NCBI RefSeq assembly: GCF_002208135.1
Contig: NZ_CP021646.1
Span: 3,874,001-3,938,000, forward strand
Direction: 5' to 3'
DNA length: 64,000 nt
From: Pseudoalteromonas piscicida
Lineage (GTDB): Bacteria > Pseudomonadota > Gammaproteobacteria > Enterobacterales > Alteromonadaceae
The position numbers and the translations under genes were made by a program. Below, in pieces: positions 46,981-55,442 of the stretch. The notes below the pieces were generated by a model. It worked only from the letters and a program-made list of their open reading frames with translations, ran no database searches and was not told the origin of the DNA. How positions within the stretch are numbered: position 1 is the first letter of the stretch; each line of letters opens with the position of its first letter.

Positions 46981-46999
46981 TTGTGTCTAAAAGACACAA
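46981..46999. promoter_or_regulatory. NrtR-type operator 3
   Basis: TTGTGTCTAAAAGACACAA is a perfect inverted repeat with the same core spacing. It ends 12 bases before the nrtR start and suggests autoregulation. Confidence 0.75.
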
Positions 47000-47011
47000 A
47001 CTAAAAATATC

Positions 47012-47713
47012 ATGAGCCCTGATTACGATTTAACCCAATACCAAAACCCACTGTTCACGGTAGACAGCGTGTTATTTACAATTTTGCAGGACAGCTTAAA
47101 AGTGCTGCTGGTGAAACGCGCTAACGCTCCCTTTAAAGGCCGCTGGGGATTACCTGGAGGGTTTGTTGATGTTGAGCTGGATGACAACACGGATATGAGC
47201 GCGCTACGTAAGATCAAAGAGAAAACCAGTGTTGCCCCACAATACCTTGAACAACTTCAGGCCTTTTCTGGGATCAACCGTGATCCGCGAGGCTTTAGTG
47301 TTACCTTGGTTTATTACGCCTTGATTTCACCTCAGCAAGTGGCAACGCAAATAGACTCGGTAGATGATGTGAGATGGGTGGATCTTAGCGAGATCCCAGA
47401 TCTCGCCGTGGCTTTTGATCATAAGCATATTATTGAAAAGGCCAAGGCAAGACTGCAGCAAAAGGCGTTATATTCCATGATCCCGGTTTATTGTTTGCCT
47501 GATCAATTTACCATTGGACAACTCAAAACCGCCATCGAAGCCATTATCGCCAAACCCATTCAGCGCAAAAGCTTGGTAAGACGCATCGAAGCCTCAAATA
47601 TGTTTGAAGCACTGGATGAAAAGGTCAAGTCAGGGGGACGGTTAGCACAGCTCTATAAGCTAAAGCCTGATGTCGATATTGTGCATTTTGAGCGAAATCT
47701 GAGCTTAGGATAA
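47012..47713 (+). CDS. nrtR: NrtR-type NUDIX transcriptional regulator
   Basis: This 233-residue protein has an N-terminal NUDIX-like domain (GRWGLPGGFVDVELDD, followed by ALRKIKEKTSV), in which the catalytic Nudix box is degenerate. A C-terminal winged-helix segment follows (FTIGQLKTAIEAI, then KSLVRRIEAS). NrtR repressors bind ADP-ribose through the NUDIX domain and control NAD salvage genes. Here the gene is divergent from prs-nadV, with three matching palindromes between them. The ATG lies just after the third palindrome and has no strong Shine-Dalgarno. Confidence 0.92.
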   Translation: MSPDYDLTQYQNPLFTVDSVLFTILQDSLKVLLVKRANAPFKGRWGLPGGFVDVELDDNTDMSALRKIKEKTSVAPQYLEQLQAFSGINRDPRGFSVTLVYYALISPQQVATQIDSVDDVRWVDLSEIPDLAVAFDHKHIIEKAKARLQQKALYSMIPVYCLPDQFTIGQLKTAIEAIIAKPIQRKSLVRRIEASNMFEALDEKVKSGGRLAQLYKLKPDVDIVHFERNLSLG

Positions 47714-47735
47714 AAATGCAATTGTGCGGTGTTCA

Positions 47736-48593
47736 TTACAGAGCAATCACTGCCCCTTGCAGATAATCGAGCTCCTGACACCGCATTTGCAGTAACTTAA
47801 TAAAATCTCTGGTGTAAGTCGGTGGAGTCCGTTGATTTGGCCAAAGCGCGTAGATGCTGCGAGTAAATTGCCAGTCACCGATATAGCTAAATGCGGTTTG
47901 AGATTGTGCTGCCAACGCTGCAATTTCTGTCATCGGTAATACGCCAGCACCGTTAGCCGAGCCTACCAGTTTACGCACTAAGGTAATATCACCCACATAA
48001 GAGACGTGACTAAACTGCGCCAATAGTGCTCGCCACTCATCGGTTGCGGGTAGTTGCGATGCTTTAAAGGGCAAAAACAAGGTTTGTGTAGTCGCAATCT
48101 CCTTGGCTACCACCGCTCTTACCGCGATTTGCCCCAGCCGTTTTTGATAGACGCTTGAATCATCCAGCTCCCCAACTCGCACGGTTAAATCAAACCGCTT
48201 TTGGCTGAGTAAGGCCACGCTATTGGCAGGCTCCACATGCAATTGGATCTCAGGATGCTGGGCCTGAAACGATTGCAGCGCAGTATACAAAGGACCAATC
48301 ATTAAGTTTTGCGGGCATAACAGGTGAAAAGTGGACGCTTCTAGTGTTGATAGCGCCTCACTTTGCGCTTGCAAGGCGAGCAAAGACTCCGCCATTTTAT
48401 CCACCACCGCCTGACCATGATTCGTTAATGCAAGTCCTCTGGCGCTACGCAGTAAGAGTGGATAACCTAGTTTCTCTTCCAGCGCTAACATCCGCTTAGA
48501 TAAGGTCGGCGCGCCTATGCCAAGGTCTTCTGCCGCTTTCGCAAAACTTCCTCGGCGGCTTACCTCAACAAAGAGTCGTAAGTCATCTAGCAT
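47736..48593 (-). CDS. LysR-family transcriptional regulator
   Basis: This 285-residue regulator has an N-terminal helix-turn-helix (LRLFVEVSRRGSFAKAAEDLGIGAPTLSKR, of which the key part is SFAKAAEDLGI), then the effector-binding domain of the CrgA/DUF24-like group that often regulates nearby oxidoreductases. It is divergent from the DUF2798-ABM gene pair, with 89 bases between the starts, and is the natural candidate to control that pair and itself. The effector is unknown. Confidence 0.92.
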   Translation of the reverse strand: MLDDLRLFVEVSRRGSFAKAAEDLGIGAPTLSKRMLALEEKLGYPLLLRSARGLALTNHGQAVVDKMAESLLALQAQSEALSTLEASTFHLLCPQNLMIGPLYTALQSFQAQHPEIQLHVEPANSVALLSQKRFDLTVRVGELDDSSVYQKRLGQIAVRAVVAKEIATTQTLFLPFKASQLPATDEWRALLAQFSHVSYVGDITLVRKLVGSANGAGVLPMTEIAALAAQSQTAFSYIGDWQFTRSIYALWPNQRTPPTYTRDFIKLLQMRCQELDYLQGAVIAL

Positions 48594-48682
48594 GGTTATC
48601 TCCGCAATCTTAGCTTTCCATTTTTGCCATTCTGATCGGCTGGCAACTCCCTACAATCATACCAACAGCCAAAGGAGGAAAC

Positions 48683-48913
48683 ATGCAAAAACTCATTTTT
48701 ACATTACTGCTGTCATTGTGCCTGTCGTTTATGGTGTCTGGATGGGTCACGTACATCAATTTGGGATTAGTGGCAGACTTCACCACGCGATGGGCGCATG
48801 CCTTTGCTAATGCTTGGCCGGCCTCGTTCATCGCCGCCTATGTTTTATCAGCCCCAGTTACCGCCGTTACTAAACGCATTATGGAGAAATACCATGGCCA
48901 ACAGCCACAATAA
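48683..48913 (+). CDS. DUF2798 small membrane protein
   Basis: This 76-residue protein has two membrane helices (about 4-26 and 43-62). The middle contains FTTRWAHAFANAWPASFIAAY, typical of DUF2798 (key residues WxxxWxxSFxxA). AAAGGAGG lies 5 bases before the ATG. The next gene starts inside its last codons. The function is unknown. The pair with a divergent LysR regulator is common in proteobacteria. Confidence 0.85.
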   Translation: MQKLIFTLLLSLCLSFMVSGWVTYINLGLVADFTTRWAHAFANAWPASFIAAYVLSAPVTAVTKRIMEKYHGQQPQ

Positions 48914-49196
48914 CGTCAACGTTATCGCCCATATCACACCTAAAACCGAGCGCTATCAAGATTGTATTTCCGCAATCCAAGAGATCTTGCCAGCCACTCG
49001 AGCAGAAGCAGGATGTTTACGCTTTGAACTTTATGAAAGTGAAAACCGCACCCAACTTACCTTAGTTGAGCGCTTCGTCGATCAAGCCGCGTTCGATTTT
49101 CATCACCAGCAAGCTTACACCAAACAGGTATTTACACTGTATCAAGGATGGTTGGCAAAAGCGGTGGATATTACCTCTTTATCGCCTGTAAGGTGA
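48894..49196 (+). CDS. Antibiotic biosynthesis monooxygenase (ABM) domain protein
   Basis: This 100-residue protein is the length of a single ABM dimeric alpha-beta barrel domain (VIAHITPKTERYQD, then EAGCLRFELYESE and FHHQQAYTKQVF). Such proteins act as cofactor-free monooxygenases of quinol-like substrates, or as YgiN-type quinol enzymes. I chose the ATG at 48894 because GGAG lies 8 bases upstream and the fold begins there; the open frame extends to 48798 inside the preceding gene. It overlaps the DUF2798 gene by 20 bases. Confidence 0.88.
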   Translation: MANSHNNVNVIAHITPKTERYQDCISAIQEILPATRAEAGCLRFELYESENRTQLTLVERFVDQAAFDFHHQQAYTKQVFTLYQGWLAKAVDITSLSPVR

Positions 49197-49295
49197 TTAA
49201 AGTGAGGATCAACATAGAGTAAACTGAAAGCCTTGTTCAAACCTAAACAGCGAATAAATAATGCTTTTCCAGTTACTACCTCCGGAACTACTAAA

Positions 49296-49331
49296 GTTGC
49301 ATTTAGGACTCACCCTAAATGCAACCCTTTT
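49296..49331. terminator. Bidirectional terminator after the ABM gene
   Basis: The perfect stem GTTGCATTTAGG/CCTAAATGCAAC is followed by CCTTTTAG on the plus strand and TTTAG on the minus strand. It lies between convergent genes. Confidence 0.75.
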
Positions 49332-49357
49332 AGTTCATGTTTGACCCTGCCTTCAGA

Positions 49358-50659
49358 TTAATTAATAAAATCAATAGTTGGTGCGTATATGATGCGCAAA
49401 GAGGTGGTAAACCCGTCAACGTCAATTTGATTATCACCTTCACTTTGATTTTTATGCCATTTTACATCTATAGTCATATATAGCTCATCTACAAATTCAA
49501 ATTCATAGTAAGCACCATAATATATTGTTTGAAAGTTAAGGCTTCTTGATGTTGAGAACGAAGTTCCTGCGCTGAGTTCATTAAAAGGTGTGTTATCTGT
49601 GCGGAAACGCAAATCGGTAGTGAACTCATCCTCTATTTTAAATCCAGTTAAGCCCAACAACAGTCCCCAATCCATTTGGCTATTTCTTGGATTTGAAAAC
49701 CTTAGTTTTTTATATCCCCCTAGCAACGGTAGCCTAAAAGAGAAGTCATATTCCATTTTTATTGTTGATTCTAAGGTGGTTCTAAAAGCAGCCTCTCTGT
49801 CACTGGTGTCATCTAGTTTTACAAACTGAACCGGAGTAGTTATTGATGAGTCTTCGCTAGATACAGGAACACTAATGCCTAACTCAACCCATGGCATTTT
49901 CGCCGCAACTTCAAAGCTTGGAAAGCTAGAGTTTGCAAAACTCTGAGTAAAGCTAGCTTTATTTACTCCACCAACAGCATCTGGGGTGAAAGGTGATAAA
50001 TCAAGCACATTATTAGCGCGGTAGTTAATTTTAGGAGTATACGCATATGAAAAGCCTAGGCCTGCTTTAAACCGGCTTGTACTAATGTATTTATCAGTAA
50101 ACAAACGTAGTTCCTTTTCAAAATCCTCTTTTCTGTAATTTAACTGTTCATCTGATGCGTTTGTATCATTCAGCAATAAGCTAGCCTTTACTATTATTGG
50201 CATCCTCGTTCTTAATTGATAACTGAGATTAGTGTTATAATGAATTTCGTCGGCATAGCTACTTGCACGCAGATCAGACGTCAGCTCTCTCATTCTACTA
50301 ACAAATTTCTTATCTGGTAATTGACTTAGGTTGGCATCTAAAGTCAAAACATAATTATAAAGTAGATCCGTATCTATTGTCTTTTTCAGCAATAAGTAAT
50401 TCACAAATTCAGCGCTCTGAGTAACCAACTCATCAGGTATATTTGAAACAGAGGCTATATTTAATATCCACTCGTAGGTAGTAATAGCATTTCTATCTGA
50501 TTGATCTAACTCTACAGGAGTATTGCTCTCATCAACCACTGATACCTTTTGCTTTCCTTTGTCTGTTATTACATCTGTTTTCCTCACCGGATCCTCGGCC
50601 TGTGATATATTGCTGAATAGAATTAGCGAGATTGTTGATATGGTTATAAGCGTTTTCAT
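49358..50659 (-). CDS. Unrecognised exported protein, probably outer-membrane beta-barrel
   Basis: This 433-residue protein has a signal peptide ending near residue 22 (SNISQAED). A helical region of about 100 residues follows (40-140). The C-terminal 240 residues have amphipathic beta strands such as SRFKAGLGFSYAY, FQTIYYGAYYEFEF and YMTIDVKWHKN, suggesting a barrel. The last residues (TIDFIN) lack the usual terminal aromatic. Base composition is more AT-rich than the genes on its left. I recognise no family. Gaps on both sides indicate a single-gene unit. Confidence 0.65.
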   Translation of the reverse strand: MKTLITISTISLILFSNISQAEDPVRKTDVITDKGKQKVSVVDESNTPVELDQSDRNAITTYEWILNIASVSNIPDELVTQSAEFVNYLLLKKTIDTDLLYNYVLTLDANLSQLPDKKFVSRMRELTSDLRASSYADEIHYNTNLSYQLRTRMPIIVKASLLLNDTNASDEQLNYRKEDFEKELRLFTDKYISTSRFKAGLGFSYAYTPKINYRANNVLDLSPFTPDAVGGVNKASFTQSFANSSFPSFEVAAKMPWVELGISVPVSSEDSSITTPVQFVKLDDTSDREAAFRTTLESTIKMEYDFSFRLPLLGGYKKLRFSNPRNSQMDWGLLLGLTGFKIEDEFTTDLRFRTDNTPFNELSAGTSFSTSRSLNFQTIYYGAYYEFEFVDELYMTIDVKWHKNQSEGDNQIDVDGFTTSLRIIYAPTIDFIN

Positions 50660-50965
50660 GTTTTATCCTTCATAGTGATGAAAGATAAAAATAGTACAAA
50701 AAAAAAACAAGTGTAAAATAATGAAATCAATCGTAATTTAATTGATCTTTATTTACTATCTAAGGACCTTTTCTGATATTTAAAACATGACGTTTTTACG
50801 AACTGTGCTCTCGCTGATTGAATACTTAACCAGATCAGTTTTCAGCTTTATATCTTCGATTATTCATGTCTTCATAAGTCGAAGAGCGCTATAGACCCCC
50901 TCTATAAGCCACAGCAACCGACCACACTGACACGACAATACTGATGAGTAATTAAGGAAAAAAAT

Positions 50966-51836
50966 ATGACGCAATTCTATTTTGGAGATTGGCACAACGA
51001 ACTCGCCTCGACACCTTAAAACAAGCTTTATCTCAACAAGATAAGACAAAGATAAAAACCTTATCGGAAGCCCTGTTTGAAAGTTATTTGGATGTCACCG
51101 CAGCACTCACGAAAGCACAAGTCATCCAGTATGCCGACTTGATGGGTGATGAGTTGAGTGCGATAGAGCTCGATATTTGTATGGGGGAATTAGTTGATCA
51201 TCACCACCCAGAAGATATCGAAACGGTCTGTCGTCATTGCCTAGAACTTGGCATTGGTTTTCCATTCGCCGACTATTTTTTGGTGGAAATGACGGCGAAT
51301 CGCTCAGAGTTCGACATTGAGTTTTTTGAGCGCACCGTAGCCCCTTCTTTTGTGGAGCTGCGCAAAGCAGGCAAAATGTCTGTCACAGACTACTTTGCAC
51401 TGATGTGCGAAATTGTTTGTCGCCTTGATAACTGTAAATATGGCGCGAATTGTTTAGAAAAGTTACTTAAAGACCCAGAACTCGACTTAAGTCAGCTAAC
51501 CGAAAACGACTATACTGCGTGTTTAGATACCTGCCACTACGGCTACTTTCTCAAACCGGAACTGTTTCGCTTATTTGTGAAGAAAGCGAATGGTCGTCAA
51601 GTAAACGAATCCACAACAGAATGGCAAGAATCGGGGGAGTATTTTCTTATCACCAGTCCATTTTCGGTGAAGCCAATGCATATTGTGGCGGTTGGGAAGA
51701 ATATAAAGACAGTTTTACCGATGCCTTTATCGAACTAAAGCGCAGTAACTTAGTTACTCAAGTAGAACAACAAGTTATCGATTGCTTAGAAAGAGATGGT
51801 CACCATGATCTTGCCCAAGCTTTTATCACTGCGTAG
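50966..51836 (+). pseudogene. Uncharacterised gene with two homopolymer frame breaks
   Basis: The start is the ATG at 50966 with AAGGA about 8 bases upstream. The frame soon stops. Adding one T to the four-T run at 50980-50983 gives MTQFYFWRLAQRTRLDTL and joins the main frame. That frame ends at 51738. Adding one T to the run at 51661-51664 gives TSPFFGEANAYCGGWEEYK and continues to the stop at 51836. With both bases restored the gene is exactly 290 codons plus stop. The product is soluble, acidic and rich in Asp/Glu/Cys, mostly helical, with a Cys-rich middle (ETVCRHCLELG, CEIVCRLDNC). I do not recognise the family. Either a decaying gene or two sequencing undercalls. Confidence 0.65.
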
Positions 51837-51864
51837 TCAAGCTAGCTAAATAGTAGTACTTAAA

Positions 51865-51894
51865 GCAATGGAAGGTGCGCACACTTTCCATTGC
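51865..51894 (-). terminator. Hairpin between convergent genes
   Basis: GCAATGGAA pairs with TTCCATTGC. On the minus strand it is followed by TTTAAG, and it lies 14 bases past the stop of the small exported protein gene. Confidence 0.5.
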
Positions 51895-51907
51895 GAAATA
51901 GCAAAGC

Positions 51908-52294
51908 TTAGAAGCTTAGCATTTTTTTAACATGACAAACTTGAGGTAATACATTTTTTTGCACCTCAAATTGTACTCTGTCACCTTCAGAGATTGTCGC
52001 TGCGATGTTCGTTACTCTTTCAAGAATAGTAGGATCGCTGTAGCTTACAGTACCATTCATTACGCAGCGGAACTTACGTCCATTAGAGTCTTGAGCATTT
52101 ACAGTTAAATGGTTTTCGCTCACATTCATAGAGAAAGTGCCTGCTTGGCTGTGGTTTAACACAACTTCAGCAGTTTGGATGACCACGCTACCATAATCTA
52201 CTTCTGTGATTTTTACTTCAGCAGCAGAAGCCGACCCTGCAGATACACCTAACGCTAAAACGGTTGCACCCAAAACTTTGTTTAATACTTTCAT
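51908..52294 (-). CDS. Small exported protein of unknown function
   Basis: This 128-residue protein has a signal peptide ending near residue 24 (GSASAAEV). The mature part is beta-rich and about 100 residues long, with two Cys (FRCVMN and VCHVKK) that could form a disulfide. AAAGGAATAA lies upstream of the ATG. I recognise no family. Its upstream gap (52295-52530) is AT-rich, with no further gene visible except a doubtful small frame. Confidence 0.7.
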   Translation of the reverse strand: MKVLNKVLGATVLALGVSAGSASAAEVKITEVDYGSVVIQTAEVVLNHSQAGTFSMNVSENHLTVNAQDSNGRKFRCVMNGTVSYSDPTILERVTNIAATISEGDRVQFEVQKNVLPQVCHVKKMLSF

Positions 52295-52530
52295 TGTATA
52301 TTATTCCTTTATACATTTATTAGAAAAGCCCTTAAAATCTAAGGCATTGCAAACCTAACACATAACAAATTTAAATAAAACAAAACAAGTTTAAATATTT
52401 TTTAACACGCCGCGTAGTTAGTTTAAGATTCAATTTGAACAAGCACACGCAGACACCATTACCGCATTAATAGCCTAGGGCGCAGTATTCCCCGTTGCCG
52501 TGCGCGATACACTAGTTTTAGTGTCTAGAA

Positions 52531-52728
52531 ATGATCAAACACCAACAGCTACCTTATTTTAGAAGCGCTTTTTATACGAATAATGAACAATTTTGTGCAA
52601 TGCTAAGTCGAAACTGTCATAACCATGGTGAGCAGATAACTGTGGATGTCAGTGCTGCTCCTCTATTGGAAGGGTCACTCACAAGTGAATTTTATATTAT
52701 TAAACCTGTTAACCAATTAGATGCTTAG
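52531..52728 (+). CDS. Doubtful small reading frame beside the cassette
   Basis: This 65-codon frame has no recognisable domain, signal peptide or good ribosome site. It overlaps the 3' end of the convergent methyltransferase gene by 20 bases. A small inverted repeat (ACACTA/TAGTGT, 52509-52524) precedes it. It could be a gene remnant at the left edge of the cassette, or chance. Confidence 0.2.
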   Translation: MIKHQQLPYFRSAFYTNNEQFCAMLSRNCHNHGEQITVDVSAAPLLEGSLTSEFYIIKPVNQLDA

Positions 52729-53863
52729 TATTTTGTGCTTCCTGTAACTTTATTTTTTTCTTTAGCACTTCTAGTATGTGCTTTGCCATAAGTGGCGATA
52801 CACTGTTACCTATCATCCTAAAGCTATGCCATTTAGTTGGGTGAAATATAAACCAGTCAGGGAACCCCTGAAGTCTAGCGGCTTCCCTAACTGTTATTAC
52901 TCTATTCTGCTCAGGGTGAATCGGTCTTACAGCTTGATGACTTCCTTTGTCTGAACCAGTTCCAGCTCTTAGTGTAGGACATAGCCCTTGCCAGTCTAAC
53001 CTCTTACCGCGGCTTGTTTTATCTACCTCTCCTTGTTTTAACGCTGCGTATCTCTCTAACACTTGCTTAGAGTGAATTGTCTCAAAAAAACCGCTAGTTT
53101 CGTTATTCATTAAACGATTTAGTGCTGTATTATCACCCAACCCATTTCTAGGCTTTTTTCTCATTGCTTTTGCATAACTAGATATTGGCTCTTTGGTGTC
53201 CAATTGTGCCCAACCTAAATCTTGTTTATCTTTACTTTGCTTGATTGGATGAGCTAAATCAGAAATGGCATCTTTAACCGTATTTCTTTTAATATTCTTA
53301 GGGATTAGTTCAGAAATATCACATTCATTTACAAGCTCAGGGTTGTAGCCAACAACAATAACACGCCTTCTCTTAGTTGGCGCCCCATAGTCAGAGGCGT
53401 CAACAACAAAAGGGGTTAACACTTTGTATTTATTATCTAATATATCTAAAGAAACCTTAAGCTCATTGACATTTTTTGAGTCTAATAGGCCCTCTACATT
53501 TTCCATTACGAAAAGCTTGGGATTAATTAAATTTACATTTCTAAAAAAGTGTCCTAACAAGCTTCTCCTTGGATCATTTTTATCAGAATGCCCCATACGA
53601 CTGTAGCCTTGACATGGCGGACCACCAATAACGACATCAATCCTTTCATCACCTATAATCATTTTCCAAGTGTCAGAATTTGTTTTCGATAAATCTGCAT
53701 TTAACACTCTAGTGTTGGGGAAATTAATTTTGTAAGATGATTGTAAGGTAGTATCGACATCTATTGCGGCGAAAGTCTCAAAACCAGCAAGTTCAGCACC
53801 TAAGCCGAACCCACCACAACCACTATATAAATCAACAACTTTGTAACTTTTCTTAGTAGGCAT
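52709..53863 (-). CDS. DNA (cytosine-5) methyltransferase
   Basis: This 384-residue enzyme has the ordered C5-methyltransferase motifs: I (DLYSGCGGFGLGAE), IV with the catalytic Cys (GGPPCQGYSRMG), VI (VMENVEGLL), VIII (around TKRRRVIVVGYN), IX (REAARLQGFPD) and X (MIGNSVSP). The target-recognition region lies at about 200-300; its sequence target cannot be read here. It is divergent from the GHKL ATPase gene across a 154-base gap and probably protects or marks self DNA for that system. It is AT-rich relative to glmS. No restriction endonuclease gene is adjacent. Confidence 0.93.
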   Translation of the reverse strand: MPTKKSYKVVDLYSGCGGFGLGAELAGFETFAAIDVDTTLQSSYKINFPNTRVLNADLSKTNSDTWKMIIGDERIDVVIGGPPCQGYSRMGHSDKNDPRRSLLGHFFRNVNLINPKLFVMENVEGLLDSKNVNELKVSLDILDNKYKVLTPFVVDASDYGAPTKRRRVIVVGYNPELVNECDISELIPKNIKRNTVKDAISDLAHPIKQSKDKQDLGWAQLDTKEPISSYAKAMRKKPRNGLGDNTALNRLMNNETSGFFETIHSKQVLERYAALKQGEVDKTSRGKRLDWQGLCPTLRAGTGSDKGSHQAVRPIHPEQNRVITVREAARLQGFPDWFIFHPTKWHSFRMIGNSVSPLMAKHILEVLKKKIKLQEAQNTKHLIG

Positions 53864-54017
53864 CGATTATTCTTACCGTATGTTTTTCTGTATATTACAC
53901 TATTTGAGAACTTTGTCGACCGACCAAGCTATGAGGCGTAAAGTTTTTAATTCCTATTAATCACATTCTCTTGTAATTATCTTTCGCGACAAATAGTATC
54001 TAGTGTATCAATTATGA

Positions 54018-55442
54018 ATGGATACTTGTATGGCTTCTAATAAGCAAGGGAACATAGCGAATTTCACCCCCACTAAAAGATTTTTTGTCGATATGCTCAC
54101 GAGAGATATCGATTTAGAAGATGCTATTTTAGATTTGTTAGATAATTGCCTTGATGGCGTGGCCCGTAGCCAAAAAAAGAACCCCGATGAAATTAATTAT
54201 CAAGGTTACGAAGTAAATATATCTTTTGATAAGAAGCACTTTATTATCGAAGATAACTGTGGCGGAATACCATCTGATAGTGCTGAGTATGCGTTTCGAA
54301 TGGGAAGGCCATCAGACGCACCTGATGAAAAGCTGGCAACAGTAGGTGTCTATGGTATTGGTATGAAGCGATCTATTTTTAAAATGGGTCAGTATTGTGA
54401 AATTGAAACTCAACACTCAGTCGAAGATGCTTTTAAAGTTGTAATTGAAGAGAGCTGGCTTGCAAGCGATAAAGATTGGGAGATACCCATGCAGAAAACA
54501 TTGTCTATGGATGATGTTTTTGGCACAAAAATAACAATTAAAAAGCTACATAAATCTGTAAGCGATGAGTTTTCAAGTAAAGCTTTTTCAACCAAATTAA
54601 CTAATAAAGTAGTCTATGCATATAGCTATATAATCAACAAAGGATTTAGCGTAAAAATTAATGGAGCAAAAATAAACCCTAACCCAATTAATTTAAGGTA
54701 TGAAGATATTGAGACAGCAGGAAGATCAATACAACCATATATATATAAAGCCACAATAGACGACGTAGAAGTTAAATTAATAGTCGGTTTTAATGCCCCA
54801 CTAGTTACAGATGAAGTTGTAGAGCAAGAGAAAAAATCCCCTACAAGAAAGACCGAAAATGCGGGTTGGACAATAGTATGTAATGATCGCATTGTAGTAT
54901 ACAGAGATAAAACGGAACTTACTGGTTGGGGAACCGATTTTGCAAGATACCACACGCAATTTATTGGTATTAGCGGCATTGTCTATTTTAAGTCTAACTA
55001 TCCAGAAAAATTACCAATCACTACGACTAAACGTGGCATAGATACAGGTTCACGCTTATTCCTTAAAATAAGAAAACATATTATTGAAGGTACAAAGATA
55101 TTTATTGATTATACCAATAAGTGGAAAGGCAATGAGCTTATAAAGAAAAGCAACGAACGATTACAAAGCAGTAAAGAAGCTTCCCCACTTGAGATTATCG
55201 AAAAGTTTCAAAGCAATGAAGATAAATGGACTAAAGTTCAAAATAGAAAAGATGAAATTAAGTTTCGGCCAGAATTACCCGTGCCGGAATCTGTTTTAGA
55301 GAAAGCAAAAAAGCTGTCATTTAGTCGAAAAAGCGAAGATATAGAGCTAGTTGCTGATTACTTAAGTTTAGATGAAGGTTATACACCTACAGATGTAGGC
55401 GAAGCTTGCTTTGATTTTGTATACAAGGAAGCTTTAAAATGA
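54018..55442 (+). CDS. MORC-like GHKL ATPase of a defence-type cassette
   Basis: This 474-residue protein has an N-terminal GHKL (Bergerat) ATPase domain. The N-box-like helix AILDLLDNCLDG contains the conserved Asn, the DNCGG motif is in IIEDNCGGIPSD, and GVYGIGMKRSIFKMG is the ATP-lid glycine motif. A ribosomal S5-like segment follows, with the catalytic-type Lys in LPITTTKRGID. This GHKL-S5 pairing is that of MutL/HSP90/MORC proteins, and prokaryotic MORC-like members occur in restriction-modification operons. The ATG at 54018 or an in-frame ATG at 54030 could start it; neither has a strong ribosome site. It overlaps the next gene by 4 bases. Confidence 0.82.
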   Translation: MDTCMASNKQGNIANFTPTKRFFVDMLTRDIDLEDAILDLLDNCLDGVARSQKKNPDEINYQGYEVNISFDKKHFIIEDNCGGIPSDSAEYAFRMGRPSDAPDEKLATVGVYGIGMKRSIFKMGQYCEIETQHSVEDAFKVVIEESWLASDKDWEIPMQKTLSMDDVFGTKITIKKLHKSVSDEFSSKAFSTKLTNKVVYAYSYIINKGFSVKINGAKINPNPINLRYEDIETAGRSIQPYIYKATIDDVEVKLIVGFNAPLVTDEVVEQEKKSPTRKTENAGWTIVCNDRIVVYRDKTELTGWGTDFARYHTQFIGISGIVYFKSNYPEKLPITTTKRGIDTGSRLFLKIRKHIIEGTKIFIDYTNKWKGNELIKKSNERLQSSKEASPLEIIEKFQSNEDKWTKVQNRKDEIKFRPELPVPESVLEKAKKLSFSRKSEDIELVADYLSLDEGYTPTDVGEACFDFVYKEALK

